Positions 24,956 to 36,249 of a DNA stretch of 64,000 nt are shown here, in pieces (within the stretch, counting starts at the first letter, position 1; the number at the start of each line of letters is the position of its first letter). A model generated the notes under the pieces. It worked only from the letters and a program-made list of their open reading frames with translations, did no database searches and had not been told where the DNA came from. The stretch comes from Gambelia wislizenii (taxonomy: Eukaryota; Chordata; Lepidosauria; Squamata; Crotaphytidae): NCBI GenBank assembly GCA_030847615.1, contig JAUMIR010000004.1, forward strand, positions 275,985,501-276,049,500, in the 5' to 3' direction. The position numbers and the translations under genes were made by a program.

Positions 24956-25848
24956 GGTTGATAAGGTTCCCCATAATATTTAGCAAACTGATTAAATGAT
25001 GAATAGATGGGAAACCTGTCAAATGGATCCATAACTGGTTGGAAAAAAAAAGCTCAAAGAGTTGTTGTCAATAGCTGCGCTTCAAACTGGAAGGAGGTCT
25101 TGAGTTGAGTGCCTCAGGATTCTATCCTAGGACCATTACTCTTTAACATTTTTATCAGTGACTTAGATGACAGGGTGGAGGGAATCCTTCTCAAATTTTC
25201 AGATGACACAAAACTGGGAGGGGTGGCTAACACATTGGAAGATAGGAACAGAATTCAAAAGGGCCTAGTTAAACTAGAATATTGGACAGAAATTAATAAA
25301 ATGAAATTTAATAGAGACAAATGCAAAATTCTATGTTTAGGCTACAAAAACCAAATGCACAGGCATCGAATGGGGGAATACATGGCCCAGCAGTACTATG
25401 TGTGAAAAGGACTTTGGGATTATTGTTGATCATAAGTTTAACATGAACCAGCACTATGAAGCTGCAGCAAAAAAAAGGCAAATGCTATTGTAGGCTGCAT
25501 TAATAGAAGCATAATTTCCAAGTTGAGGAAAGTAATAGTCCCACTATATTTTGTGCTGGTCAGGCCTCATCTGGAGTACTGTGTTCAGTTCTGAGTGCCT
25601 CATTGTAAGAAGGATATAAACAAGTTGGAGCAGATTCAGAGAAGGACAACAAGGATAATAAAAGTTATGGAGAACAAAACATATCAGGAAAGGTTGAAGG
25701 AGCTGGACATGTTCAGCTTGGTGAAGAGAAGACTGAGAGGTGCCATAATTGCCATCTTCAAATACCTCAGAGGCTGTCACAAAGAGGAGGGGGCAGGCGT
25801 GTTCTCTGCTGTTTCAGAAGGTAGGACCAGGTCTAATGGTTTGAATAT

Positions 25849-26455
25849 CCTTTATGGGTCTGAAATATGGATCACCTATTGCCACCACTTACGACTCCTT
25901 GAATGCTTTCATCAGCACTGTATACGCACAATCCTAAATATACACTGGACTGACTATGTGACGAATGTTGCTGTCCTTGAGCAAGCAGGGATCACCAGCA
26001 TTGAGGCCATGATATTGAGAACACAGCTGCACTGGGCAGGGCACATTTTTAGGATGGAGGACCATCGTCTCCCAAAAATAGTACTCTATGGTGAACTCAC
26101 CACGGGTCAGCGTAGGAGGAGCGCTCCAAAAAAGCAATACAAGGACTCCCTGAAACATCTCAGGCTCGGCCACATTGATCACCAACAATGGTCCGCTATA
26201 GCTTCACATCGGGAGGCATAGAGACACACTATCCACAATGCTGCAGCCTTATTTGAGAACTCACGCCAAACAAGTCTTGAAGAGAAACGACAACGCAGAA
26301 AGAATCACAACCCGGAGACATCACCCAAGGAGACCTTCTGCTGTGCTTTCTGCAACCAGACTTGTTTATCTCAGATTCACCTTTTTAGTCATCAGCGCGC
26401 TTGCAGAAAGCACGGGATGAGTCCTTTCTGAATCTTCATTTGTGAAGAAAAGCCA
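25849..26455 (+). mobile_element. LINE 3' fragment, Ingi/Vingi-like (tentative), in CR1
   Basis: Encodes the C-terminal part of a LINE protein: LLYGSETW-type start (here LYGSEIWITY), LRTILNIHWTDYVTN, QLHWAGHIFRMEDHRLPK and a terminal cysteine-histidine finger near 26340-26408 (CAFC...HLFSHQRAC). The same element occurs antisense at 32220-32990, and both end at GCCAGAGA. This C-terminal layout is known from non-LTR elements of the I/Ingi group and relatives. I am not sure of the clade. It is 5'-truncated, and frames change near 26221. Confidence 0.7.
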
Positions 26456-26514
26456 GAGACAGGACAGTAGATTTTGATTGAACATTAGAAGAAACTTATT
26501 GACAGTAATAAGTC

Positions 26515-27560
26515 TCATGATTTATAACCAACACATTAAGATCTGAAACAGGATAAACTCATTCTTTAACTGTTTAGTGTGGGTTCATACTTTTCAAGAA
26601 GAGGGGGTAACTTTCAAAGGTCTGGGTACCATTTTCCCATCCTCTGGACCCAATACAATCTGCAATCTACACCAAAATCTACACTAATCAAAATCAAATA
26701 TCCAAATAATCAAGATCTACACTAAAACAAAGCATGTAGGGATCATGTGCCTTGCTTTAAAAGAGAATCATGGTACCTGAGGTGAGAGTGAGATTCTTCT
26801 TATTTTAACCCTACCTCAAAATGGAATGGGGCTTATGGGTCCTGAAAAACACATGGAGCAAAGGATTTCTGCTCTGTGGGTAAAGGAAGTGGGGAGGACT
26901 GCTTCTTTCTGTCTTGTTAGAACATCCTGCCTTATTCCCTATTACCAGCCTTGGTCTGGTCATGGAGAGAATGCAGTTACTCTTTGCTTGCCGTGGGAGG
27001 ACTCATATTGTTAGAAGATGTGCCTCCTTCAAAGTTCCCTTTCCCTTGAGGTCTCCCCAGGCCTGAAGAAGAGGTTAATGCACACATGTTCACATGACCT
27101 GGTATTAACCATGATTTATATTCACAGCATTGTTCCTTGCAATGTATCCTATAATATTATTCCATGTTTTGCCTTTAAAATAGAACTGTGGTGAGATGGA
27201 TCAGATGGCAGGGAATAACAGGAAAATAAATGTTACTTATAAGAATGTATATCTGTTCCCAGAAATGATAATAATTTGACAAACAGAAATGTAATAGCAC
27301 TTTCTGTTCTGTCAGAAGCAAGGAAGACAGTCATATATAAGCAACAGCTGAAAAATTGCCTTTATTCACATCTGCACTGATATGCTCTTAAATGCTTATC
27401 GTGGGCCTTAAAAGGGGTATATTTAAGCAGCCATCATTCTGAGAAGAGAAGTGTTCATTTCATTCGCTTGTCAGTTACTTTCCTATTTTATGACATTACC
27501 CACCCCCCAAGGATCATATTGCCTAGCAGAAGTATGTCTACTCTTCCTCTTAAAAGTATG
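26515..27560. other. No recognisable feature
   Basis: Unique-looking sequence between two CR1 copies. No coding signal recognised. Confidence 0.45.
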
Positions 27561-27720
27561 TTCAACTTCAGTCACAGATGCCAGGTTTAATTACATCAGA
27601 CTGGCATCAGGTGGTCAAGTAAATGGCACTGAACTCATTTAACAGCTATCTGAACATCTACAGTCATCTGCTTAAAAGGAACTTGAAGCTAAAGTAAGTG
27701 TGTTGGGGAGACTGGCCCAA

Positions 27721-28470
27721 ATGGTTTTGCAAGTTTCTGTAGTACTTCAGATAGTACCTGGAATATGCCGTGGGAGGAATGTCACACACAGAACAAGAAA
27801 ATCCGGGGATTCTTCCAGCAGCTTGCAGCTACAGAATCGATTCGAAGCCCTTTCCCTTATAAAGGACAACGAGGAAGAACAGCATGGACAGACTTCAGGG
27901 GTAGAGCAGGGGACCTTGAGAGGACCACCGCAAGGAACAGCAGCTGCGAAGCCTCAGCGGAGGCGTGTGGTGGTGGTGGGGGACTCCTTGCTGAGGGGTA
28001 CAGAAGCAGTGGTATGTGGGCCTGACAAGATGACTCGGGAGGTGTGTTGTCTCCCTGGGGCAAAGATCTGTGATGTGACCGAGAGGCTGACAAGACTCGT
28101 CAAGCCTACAGATCATTACCCCTTCCTTTTGGTCCATGTGGGAACCAATGATACTGCAAGGCACAGCTTTCCCAAGATCAGAAGAGATTATGAGGCCCTG
28201 GGGAGGAAGCTGAAAGAAATGAACGCACAGGTGGTCATCTCGTCTCTTCTGCCAGTTGAAGGGCATGGTCCAAGAAGGGAGAGGAAAATAGCCGACGTAA
28301 ACAACTGGCTCCGTAGATGGTGTCGCCGAGAACAAATTGGATTCTTGGATCATGGACTGCGCTTCCATGCGGGGGGACTTCTGGCAAGAGATGGGGTGCA
28401 TCTTACAACAGTTGGAAGAAACATTTTTGCCAACAGTCTCAAGAATTTGATCAGGAGGGCTTTAAACTGA
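27721..28470 (+). CDS. CR1 ORF1, SGNH-esterase domain protein
   Basis: ORF1 protein of CR1, thought to bind element RNA and to have lipid-esterase-like activity in this family. The frame is open from 27676; the first ATG is 27721. The natural start probably lay further upstream, beyond stops at 27640 and 27673, so the N terminus is lost or broken. SGNH hydrolase landmarks are all present: VVVVGDSLLRG near codon 85 from the ATG, HVGTNDTA near 28135-28158 and DGVHLTTVG at 28390-28416, giving the Ser, Asn and Asp-His of the catalytic set. It ends in TGA at 28468-28470, five bases before the likely ORF2 start ATG at 28476. Retrotransposon protein, not a host gene. Confidence 0.88.
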   Translation: MVLQVSVVLQIVPGICRGRNVTHRTRKSGDSSSSLQLQNRFEALSLIKDNEEEQHGQTSGVEQGTLRGPPQGTAAAKPQRRRVVVVGDSLLRGTEAVVCGPDKMTREVCCLPGAKICDVTERLTRLVKPTDHYPFLLVHVGTNDTARHSFPKIRRDYEALGRKLKEMNAQVVISSLLPVEGHGPRRERKIADVNNWLRRWCRREQIGFLDHGLRFHAGGLLARDGVHLTTVGRNIFANSLKNLIRRALN

Positions 28471-28475
28471 GTCAA

Positions 28476-31387
28476 ATGGGGGAGGGAGACAGTATTCTGG
28501 AAGGCAAAAGGGCTGGAGAAAATAGTCAAACTGTCATAGAGGGAACAAGGCGAACAGCGCAAGGACCCAACAGTGGGAGGCAAAAAAACTTGCACAGGGA
28601 GCAAGTAAAGGGAACACATGGTCTCAGATGTCTCTACACTAATGCACAGAGCATGGGAAATAAGCAAGATGAACTAGAACTCCTTGCACTACAAAACAAA
28701 TATGATATAATAGGCGTTACTGAAACCTGGTGGGACGAGTCTCATGATTGGAATGTAGGAATAGATGGGTATAACCTTTATAGGAGAAACAGGCCAAACA
28801 GGAAAGGAGGAGGAATAGCATTATATGTCAGGGATATTTACACCAGTGAAGTGATCCATGACATCAATACTGGAAGCCAGGTGGAGAGCATCTGGATAAA
28901 AATTAAAGGGGAGGGAAACAACAGGGATGTTATTGTGGGACTCTACTACAGACCCCCAAATCAGACAGAGGAATTGGATGTTGCCTTTCTAGAACAGATG
29001 AACATACATGCAGAAAGGAGAGATGTAGTAGTGATGGGTGACTTCAACTATCCTGATATTTGCTGGCAATCTAACTCAGCCAAAACTACAAGGTCTAGCA
29101 AATTCCTTACATGCCTGGAAGACAATTTCATGGTCCAAAAGGTGGAAGAGGCAACAAGGGGGTCAGCTATTTTAGATCTGATCCTAACCAACAGAGACGA
29201 CCTTGTTAATGGGGTGCAAGTGGTGGGATCCTTAGGTGAGAGTGATCATGTTCTCCTGGAGTTTGTTATACAATGGAAAGGAGAAGCCAGGCATAGTCAG
29301 ACACACATTCTTGACTTTAGGAGAGCTGATTTCAATAAACTCAGGGAAATACTGGGGATGATCCCATGGTCAAGAATACTAAAAGAGAAGGGACCTCAAG
29401 ACGGATGGGACTTTCTCAAAAGGGAGATACTGAAGGCACAATTTCAAACAGTACCATTGAGGAAGAAAAATGGGAGGTGTCTCAAGAAACCAGGATGGAT
29501 GACTAAAGAACTTTCAAGGGAGCTAAGTTTTAAACGGAACATGTATAGGAAATGGAAAAGGGGGGAAATCACCAAAGAAGAATTCAAACAGATAGCGAAC
29601 ACGTGTAGGAGTAAAGTCAGAAAAGCTAAAGTGCAGAATGAGCTCAGGCTTGCTAGGGAGGTTAAGAACAATAAAAAGGGTTTTTTTGGGTATGTCCGCA
29701 GCAAAAGGAGGAAGAAGGAAACGATAGGGCCGCTACGTGGAGAAGATGGCAAAATGCTAACAGGGGACAGAGAAAAGGCAGAATTACTCAACACCTTCTT
29801 TGCCTCAGTGTTTTCAGAAAAGGAAAAGGAGGACCAACCTGAGGATAATGGAACAGAGGACACAACAGGGGAAATCCAGCTCAAAATAAGTAAAGAGGTA
29901 GTACAGGAATACCTTCTTAACTAAATGAATTTAAATCTCCAGGACCAGATGAACTACATCCAAGAGTATTAAAAGAGCTGGCAAATATAATCTCAGAGCC
30001 ATTGGCAATAATATTTGAGAACTCCTGGAGAACAGGAGAAGTCCCAGCAGACTGGAGGAGGGCAAACGTTGTTCCCATCTTCAAAAAGGGGAAAAAAGAG
30101 GATCCCAACAACTATCGTCCAGTTAGTCTGACATCAATACCAGGGAAGATTCTAGAACAGATCATTAAACAGAGAGTCTGTGAACATTTAGAAGGCAATG
30201 CCATAATCACAAAAAGTCAGCATGGGTTTCAGAGAAACAAGTCATGCCAGACTAATCTGATCTCTTTTTTTGATAAAGTCACCAGCTTGGTAGATGAAGG
30301 GAATGCTGTGGACATTGCATACCTTGATTTCAGTAAGGCCTTTGACAAGGTTGCCCATGACATTCTTGCAAACAAGCTTGTAGAATGTGGGCTAGACAAG
30401 TTAACTGTTCAATGGATTTGTAATTGGTTGACCGGCCGAACCCAAAGGGTGCTCAGCAGTGGCTCCTCTTCGTCTTGGAAAGATGTGACCAGTGGGGTGC
30501 CACAGGGTTCTGTCCTGGGCCCAGTGCTATTCAACATCTTTATCAATGACTTAGATGAGGGAATTAGGGGCGTACTTATCAAATTTGCAGATGACACCAA
30601 ATTGGGAGGAGTAGCTAATACCCTAGAGGACAGGATCAAAATTCAGAATGACCTGGATAGACTGGAGAGCTGGGCCAAAGCTAACAAAATGAAATTCAAT
30701 ACGGAGAAATGTAAAGTACTGCATTTAGGGCGGAAAAATGAAATGCATAAATATAGGATGGGAGAGACCTGGCTGAATGAGACTACGTGCGAAAGGGATC
30801 TAGGAGTCCTAGTAGACCACAAGTTGAACATGAGCCAACAGTGTGATGCGGCAGCTAAAAAGGCCAATGCAATTTTGGGCTGTATCAATAGAAGTATAGT
30901 GTCTAGATCAAGGGAAGTAATAGTGCCACTCTATTCTGCCTTGGTCAGACCTCACTTAGAATACTGTGTCCAGTTCTGGGCACCACAATTCAGAAAGGAT
31001 ATTGACAAATTGGAGCGTGTCCAGAGAAGGGCAACTAAAATGGTGAAAGGTCTGGAAACAATGCCTTATGAGGAGAGACTTAGGGAGCTGGGTATGTTTA
31101 GCCTGGAAAAAAGACGGTTTAGAGGTGATATGATAGCCCTGTTTAAGTATTTGAAGGGATGTCACGCTAAGGATGGAGCAGGCTTGTTTTCTGCTGCTCC
31201 AGAGACTGGAACACGGAGCAATGGGTGCAAGCTCCAGGAACAGAGATTCCACCTCAACATGAGGAGGAACTTTTTGACAGTAAGAGCTGTTCGGCAGTGG
31301 AACGCACTCCCTCAGAGCGTGGTGGGGTCTCCTTCCTTGGAGGTCTTTAAACAGAGGCTGGATGGCCATCTGTCGGGGATGCTTTGA
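28476..31387 (+). pseudogene. CR1 ORF2 endonuclease-reverse transcriptase, one frameshift
   Basis: About 970 codons, the usual size for CR1 ORF2. I chose ATG 28476 because it lies five bases after the ORF1 stop. The ATG at 28317 overlaps ORF1, and its extra N terminus has no family similarity. Order of domains: apurinic-type endonuclease (YTNAQSMGNK near 28634, VTETWWDE near 28717, GDFNYPD near 29037, SDHVLLEF near 29241), a basic linker, then RT (KGKKEDPNNYRPVSL near 30085, DFSKAFDKVAHD near 30327, GVPQGSVLGP near 30495, catalytic FADD near 30584-30595) and the thumb to the stop at 31385-31387. One base is missing near 29920 relative to copy 1 (TTAACTAAAT against TTAATCTAAAT), which creates a TAA at 29922-29924 and shifts the rest of the gene. 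No other break was seen. Confidence 0.9.
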
Positions 31388-31476
31388 TTGTGATTTCCTG
31401 CGTGGCAGGGGGGTTCGACTGGATGGCCCTCGTGGTCTCTTCCAACTCTGCAATTCTATGATTCTATGATTCTATG

Positions 31477-31873
31477 CCCAGTCCAGGACTCAGGAAGGGG
31501 ATCAGCACTGCTGCAAAAGACTTCTACATTTTGGTGAAATTACCTGAATGTAACACTGCACATCTCCAGGCTTAATTGTTTGGAAACAGTGTTGTTGTTG
31601 TTGTTTTAAATCACATATGTACAAAATAGCTTCCCATATAGGTCAAGAACATGAGGGGAAGTAAGTATAAACATTGTATTTCTGTCTCTGCAATGCCTTA
31701 ATCCCCAAGAAGTTATACTGCTTTCATTGTAGTAAAAATTGTGACTAAAGCAAAATTGGCTCCTGATTCAATCTAATCATTTTCACCACTCCATTGATTT
31801 ATATGAAGATGAGGAAAAGTGCTCCAATGGGATAGGAATGATCCAAATCCCCCCCCCCCCGATTTTTCTGATA
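31477..31873. other. No recognisable feature
   Basis: Unique-looking flank of the CR1 copy, with a GTT run near 31590 and a 14-C tract near 31847. Confidence 0.4.
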
Positions 31874-32181
31874 CAGGCATCCCCCACTTTTTGGCTACTT
31901 TTTTTTTTGAAATTCTGCTGTTTTGACAGATCTAAATTATAGTCATGTATCACACTTTTGACCTTTAGTCCTCTCTTTTGACCTCAGCTGACTCGGCCTG
32001 CTGGTTTTTTCTTTCTTTCACTCTATTCAGCCTGCTGTTTCCCTCCCTCTCAGTTGACTTGGCACCATCTAGTGTTTAATCTTGCCATTGCAAGCTAAAA
32101 AACTGGGTTCTACTTTTCAACTGATTCCACTTTCTGACAGGGATTCAGTCCCTAACCCATCAAATACTTGGGGGCTTCCTG
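31874..32181. mobile_element. pogo/Tigger-like MITE, 308 bp
   Basis: Ends CAGGCATCCCCCACTTTTTGG and, inverted, CAGGAAGCCCCCAAGTATTTG, flanked by TA at 31872-31873 and 32182-32183. No transposase. Inner sequence CTCTCTTTTGACCTCAGCTGAC is not recognised. Confidence 0.6.
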
Positions 32182-32219
32182 TAATCTGTTTGTTCAACTA
32201 GAAGTCAGATGATACATTT

Positions 32220-32990
32220 CTCTCTGGCTTTTCTTCACAAACGAAGATTCAGGAAGGACTCATCCCGCGCTTTCTGCAAGCGCGCTGATGACTAAAAAGG
32301 CCAATCCGAGATAAACAAGTCCGGTTGCAAAAAGCACAGCAGAAGGTCTCCTTGGGTGATGTTTTTGGGTTGTGATTCTTTCTGCGTTGTCGTTTCTCTT
32401 CAAGACTTGTTCAGCATGAGTTCTCAAATAAGGTTGCAGCATTGTGGATAGTGCGTCTCCATGCCTCCCGATGTGAGGCCAGGGCGGACCACTGTTGGTG
32501 ATCAATTTGGCCAAGCCTGAGATGTTGTTTCAGGGAGTCTTTGTATCGCTTTTTTGGAGCACCCCTCTTACGCTGACCCGTGGCGAGTTCACTGTAGAGT
32601 AGTATTTTGGGGAGACGATGGTCCTCCATCCTAGAAACGTGCCCTGCCCAGCGCAGCTGTGTTCTCAATATCATGGCCTCAATGCTGGTGATCCCTGCTT
32701 GCTCAAGGACAGCAACATTCGTCACATAGTCAGTCCAGTGTATATTTAGGATTGTGCGTAGACAGCGCTGATGAAAGCGCTCGAGGAGTCGTAGGTGGTG
32801 GCGATAGGTGACCCATGTTTCAGATCCATAAAGGAGGATAGACAGTACGATGGCTCTATACACACTGATTTTTGTGCTTTGCCTCAGGTGTTTATTGCTC
32901 CAGACTCTTTTGTGAAGTCTTCCAAATGCACTATATGCCTTTGCTATTCTGTGATCGATCTCTTTGTCAATCTTGGCATTTACCATTCTT
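32220..32990 (-). mobile_element. LINE 3' fragment, antisense, same family as 25849-26455
   Basis: The minus strand encodes 191 codons (32411-32986) of the C-terminal part of a LINE protein: VNAKIDKEIDHRIAKAYSAF, TKISVYRAIVLSILLYGSET, LRTILNIHWTDYVTN and QLRWAGHVSRMEDHRLPK. The downstream cysteine-histidine finger lies in another frame toward 32260. This copy reaches about 150 bp further 5' and is better preserved than the one in CR1 copy 3. Clade assignment (Ingi/Vingi or an RTE relative) is tentative. Confidence 0.75.
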
Positions 32991-33301
32991 TAAAAGATGT
33001 ACTGGCGTAGCATTCAGTGTTCTCCATATGCATTTGGGGGGTTGATTGTGTGATTGGTCATTGGAATTTAAATACCGCCTTGATTTGGAGATCTGACTGC
33101 TAAAGCAGGCATCTCTGAGGAAACCCCATTATAGGAGGAAAATGGGTTTTCAAATGGATAACTTAAAATACTAGTTTAACCTCAGGTTCATGCTAAATCC
33201 CAGCTTTGGACTGATTACGCTACCAAGTGACTGAGAATATTCAAACTTCAAGTATGGATAAATAGACTAAAGTAGTCTAATTTTGATTGCATGCTCTTTT
33301 T

Positions 33302-33444
33302 CAGTGGTAGTTCTCAATATTTAGTTCTCAACAGATGTTTTGAATTTCAACTCTTGTCTTCCTTAACCATTGGCCATGCTAAATGGGGCTTCTGGGAGCT
33401 GAAGTTCAAAGTGTGTGGAGGACCAAAGACTGAGAAGCATAGCT
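33302..33444. mobile_element. hAT-like MITE, ~143 bp
   Basis: Left CAGTGGTAGTTCTCAA and, inverted, right CAGCTATGCTTCTCAG are hAT-type ends. The centre has the common reptile text ACCATTGGCCATGCT and GGGGCTTCTGGGAGCTGAAG. The 8-bp flanks do not match. Confidence 0.55.
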
Positions 33445-34373
33445 GTAGGGGATTGACCTACAATTGGTTTTACTGAATGGGAGAGCACATTCAGTAGATA
33501 TACAATGAATTAAAGTTTGGAGAAATGGGATGCACCAGGCATTTTTTAATCATTCTCCTGGTCTTCCTGTACACAGATATTGCTCTCTGCACTTGCCAGA
33601 TACATTTTGACTGCCTGCTGTCTACCATTGTTAACTAGAAATCTTTGTGACTGACATGAAAATATTGACGCATATATGGTCAGTGGGCCATTTTTTATGA
33701 TTTCCTATTTTGTACTATTATATTATATTAAAAATGTAGCTCGGAACACTTTTCTTTAGTATTAATTGCCTGCGTAACCATTCAGTATTAAACTACCACA
33801 AGAAAGAGAAAGAAAAATGCCCTAGTGGATTACTTCTGGGTATTTTGTGATGGTGATTATGTAATTTGCAGCCTTTCTCCTGAGAGAGAAGCAGCACAAT
33901 GTATATTTTTTTTGTACTAATGCTTTCAGGAGAGCTCTTACCAGGTCTCTGATAAAAATTATAAATAAAAAATAGAACAGTTCAGAAGTAAAATAATAAG
34001 ATGATATCAGATAAATATGGTCTATTTCAGATAAATATGGTGAGAAATCAGTTAACGTCATTGAGGAATAAAAATGTATTTGGGAGCCTCTAAAAAGCTG
34101 CAAGAGATGGAAGCACTTTCTCAGGAAAGGAATCCACAAGTGTAGGTCTGTTACTTAAAAGGCTCTGTCCCCAGTACATGATCAGACTTACCGGCAGGCC
34201 TGAGAACAGTGCCTGTGAAGATAATCTTAGGGCTCAGGTGGGTTCATATGGCTGTTGATAGTCTGTGAAATGCTCATCTTTCTACCCTTGTGGATGCTTC
34301 CAAAGATGAGTATGCATAACAAAGAACATTACCAAATTAATCATGCTTTTCAGTGCGAGCACAGGATGCTTTC
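33445..34373. other. No recognisable feature
   Basis: AT-rich sequence. A 16-bp tandem duplication, TTTCAGATAAATATGG, was noted near 34009-34040. No gene or named repeat. Confidence 0.45.
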
Positions 34374-34613
34374 TTGTTGTTGTTACATGCCAACAAGTTG
34401 GCTTCAATCTATGTCAAGTTGGCTTCAATCTATGTCATCCTGTTATTAACAGCCCTGCTAAGGCCTTGAAGACTCAGGACTTGATTGAGTCTATCCACCT
34501 GTAATGTGGTCTTCCTCTTTTCCTCCTGACTTCCACCTTACCAGGCATTATCATCTTCTCAAATGAAGCATGTTGCCTCCTGATATGTCCAAAGTATGAT
34601 ATCCTCAGTTTAG
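34374..34613 (-). mobile_element. BovB (RTE) LINE 3' end, antisense
   Basis: The minus strand has the BovB terminal coding and tail pattern (counterparts of ATATCATACTTTGGACATATC, GGAGGCAACATGCTTCATTTG, GTGGATAGACTCAATCAAG). It has an internal duplication of about 21 bp, AAGTTGGCTTCAATCTATGTC twice in tandem at about 34394-34435. 5'-truncated. Confidence 0.7.
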
Positions 34614-34614
34614 A

Positions 34615-35520
34615 AAAAAATATATAAATAGATAAAAATAAAAGTAAAGTGGCTAATTCTTGAGGGCCTTTATCAGTCTTTATTGTAATTATTTAAGAAC
34701 TCATACATTTTAATCATTTTAATCATACAAACTTAGGGAATGGATTTCTGTGGAACTTTTCCCTCCCTTTTCTGCATCATTACATACTATTTATATCACT
34801 TCACTTACAAACACAGAATATGCAAAGCCTCACACTTTAAAAGAATGAAAAGAGGAGAGTTTAAGGAATGGGGAAATTTTTCAGAAGTTGAGAGAAAAAG
34901 GAAGAATCAAAGAATATCATAAATATGCCTCACATGAACATGTTCAGTTGATGAGCAGAATCTAAATATGCTAAGGATTACAGCCACAATTTTGTTTGAC
35001 TCCACATTCTTATCGGGAGCTGAAGAACAGTTTTGGCAAACATCTTAAGCTTGGAAGGCTACTTTGAGAGGTTTCTCCTGGAATGCAGAAAAAAGAAGTG
35101 ATGGTGTTTTCCCTTGAAGATGGCATGTAAATGTTCAGTAAATGTTGATGCCTTCACGTTCTCATTGTATTCTATACTGTAGCCTACTTTGTTGGGAGTT
35201 AACTCTGAAAGGATGTTAAGCAGTTACTGAATTATTGATGGGGTCATCAAAACAAAAAACCCTGAAGAGTTGTACTTAACACTAGTGTATTCAATTTAGA
35301 TACTGTATTTTTCTAATGGATTACCATGGTGTCTTATGCTTTGTTATAAGTAGAAAAGCCTGTATTCTTTTTACATAAAATATTTCACGAGAGTTAGCTA
35401 GATCCAACCCATTATTTTTCTGGAGGATACTGGAACAGTACTGGGATTCTTTCCAACTGTTTTTCTGAGAGGTTGTGAATGTATCAAATAAAAGGATCCT
35501 CAAGAATTACTTTTGCAACA
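34615..35520. other. No recognisable feature
   Basis: AT-rich unique-looking DNA. At 35524 begins GGGGCTGTCTAGACAG, which resembles one Harbinger-type terminus, but no partner end was found. Confidence 0.4.
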
Positions 35521-35779
35521 CCTTGGGGCTGTCTAGACAGTGAAAAACCTCCTCATAGAATCTGAGGAGAATACCTTTTGTCCCAATGGGATTTGCATCA
35601 TTTTGCCATATTCAGAAGTGTGTGAGTGTGGATTCCAAATACTCATATAGACAAGCCCCTTGTGACTTTATGGCTTGAGGCACAATACTTATACTGACTG
35701 GGATAACAGTCCTCATCAAATGAGAAATACAGTAGCATGTTAATGTGCAGGCACATGTAGATTTTTATTTCAAAGCAGG

Positions 35780-35851
<72 letters not shown>
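35780..35851. repeat. (TA)n(CA)n microsatellite
   Basis: An alternating TA run followed by CA runs broken once by CATACA. The minus strand encodes an artefactual cysteine-valine frame. Confidence 0.95.
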
Positions 35852-35855
<4 letters not shown>

Positions 35856-36249
35856 CAATAAACTTGTTACTCTTGTCGTTCTGTGGCACTATGCATTATT
35901 AATAGCAGGAGAGTTCCAATGGGTAGGAAAAGTGATTATTCACTGCTTTGCCAACCTGCAACTAGTTTCCATGTCTTCATGCTTTCTGATTTCCCCCCTC
36001 CCCCTTTTAAAATGCTATTGCATTTTTGAAAAATGGGAAACTTGCATCATTCTTCTTTGGCTATAGGGACCATTTATCATCCGGAGCTGATAAAGAATGA
36101 CATTTCACAGACTTCCTGTCAGAAAATGGGAAGTGGCTGCCAGTGATAAAGTTAATTATTAATGGAATTGGAAACTAGGCTTTCCCAGCCACAGGCACCA
36201 TCCTCAATCTGCTTTTGGCATTGTAAGAGGAAAGACATAATCAGTCTCA

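Larger units (their letters stand above)
23160..26512 (+). mobile_element. CR1 LINE copy 3, interrupted three times
   Basis: A diverged CR1 ORF2 starting near the counterpart of the KRNMYKKWKEGQ region. It carries the RT: HPKVLKELAGILSEPLT near 24310, DFSKVFH near 24645, FSDDTKLGG near 25196 (the usual A of FADD is S) and the C-terminal region to about 25848, with a last piece (NIRRNLLTV-like) at 26468-26512. It is split by the pogo-like element 23388-24046, by a repeat of unknown class at about 24663-24955, and by another LINE at 25849-26455. Numerous stops and frameshifts are present. Confidence 0.85.
27560..31476 (+). mobile_element. CR1 LINE copy 2, nearly full coding length
   Basis: The best-preserved CR1 here. 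It has most of ORF1, the whole of ORF2, a short 3' UTR and three perfect ATTCTATG units at 31453-31476. The 5' border is uncertain: in-frame coding-like sequence with two TAA stops (27640-27642, 27673-27675) continues upstream of the open ORF1, so similarity may begin near 27560. CR1 elements lack target duplications, and none was seen. ORF1 is open after 27675, and ORF2 has a single frameshift. Copy 1 at 1-2488 is of the same subfamily but far more damaged. Confidence 0.93.

Noticed and set aside
28317..28475. Upstream extension of CR1 ORF2 to ATG 28317
   Set aside because: This part overlaps ORF1 in another frame and shows no family similarity. ATG 28476 after the ORF1 stop is the better start.
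35524..35660. Harbinger-type MITE starting GGGGCTGTCTAGACAG
   Set aside because: Only one terminus found; no inverted partner or matching triplet.
35780..35851. CRISPR-like array
   Set aside because: A simple dinucleotide repeat in a vertebrate sequence with no spacer structure.
35643..35858. 71-codon cysteine/valine frame
   Set aside because: Translation of the (TA)n(CA)n microsatellite.
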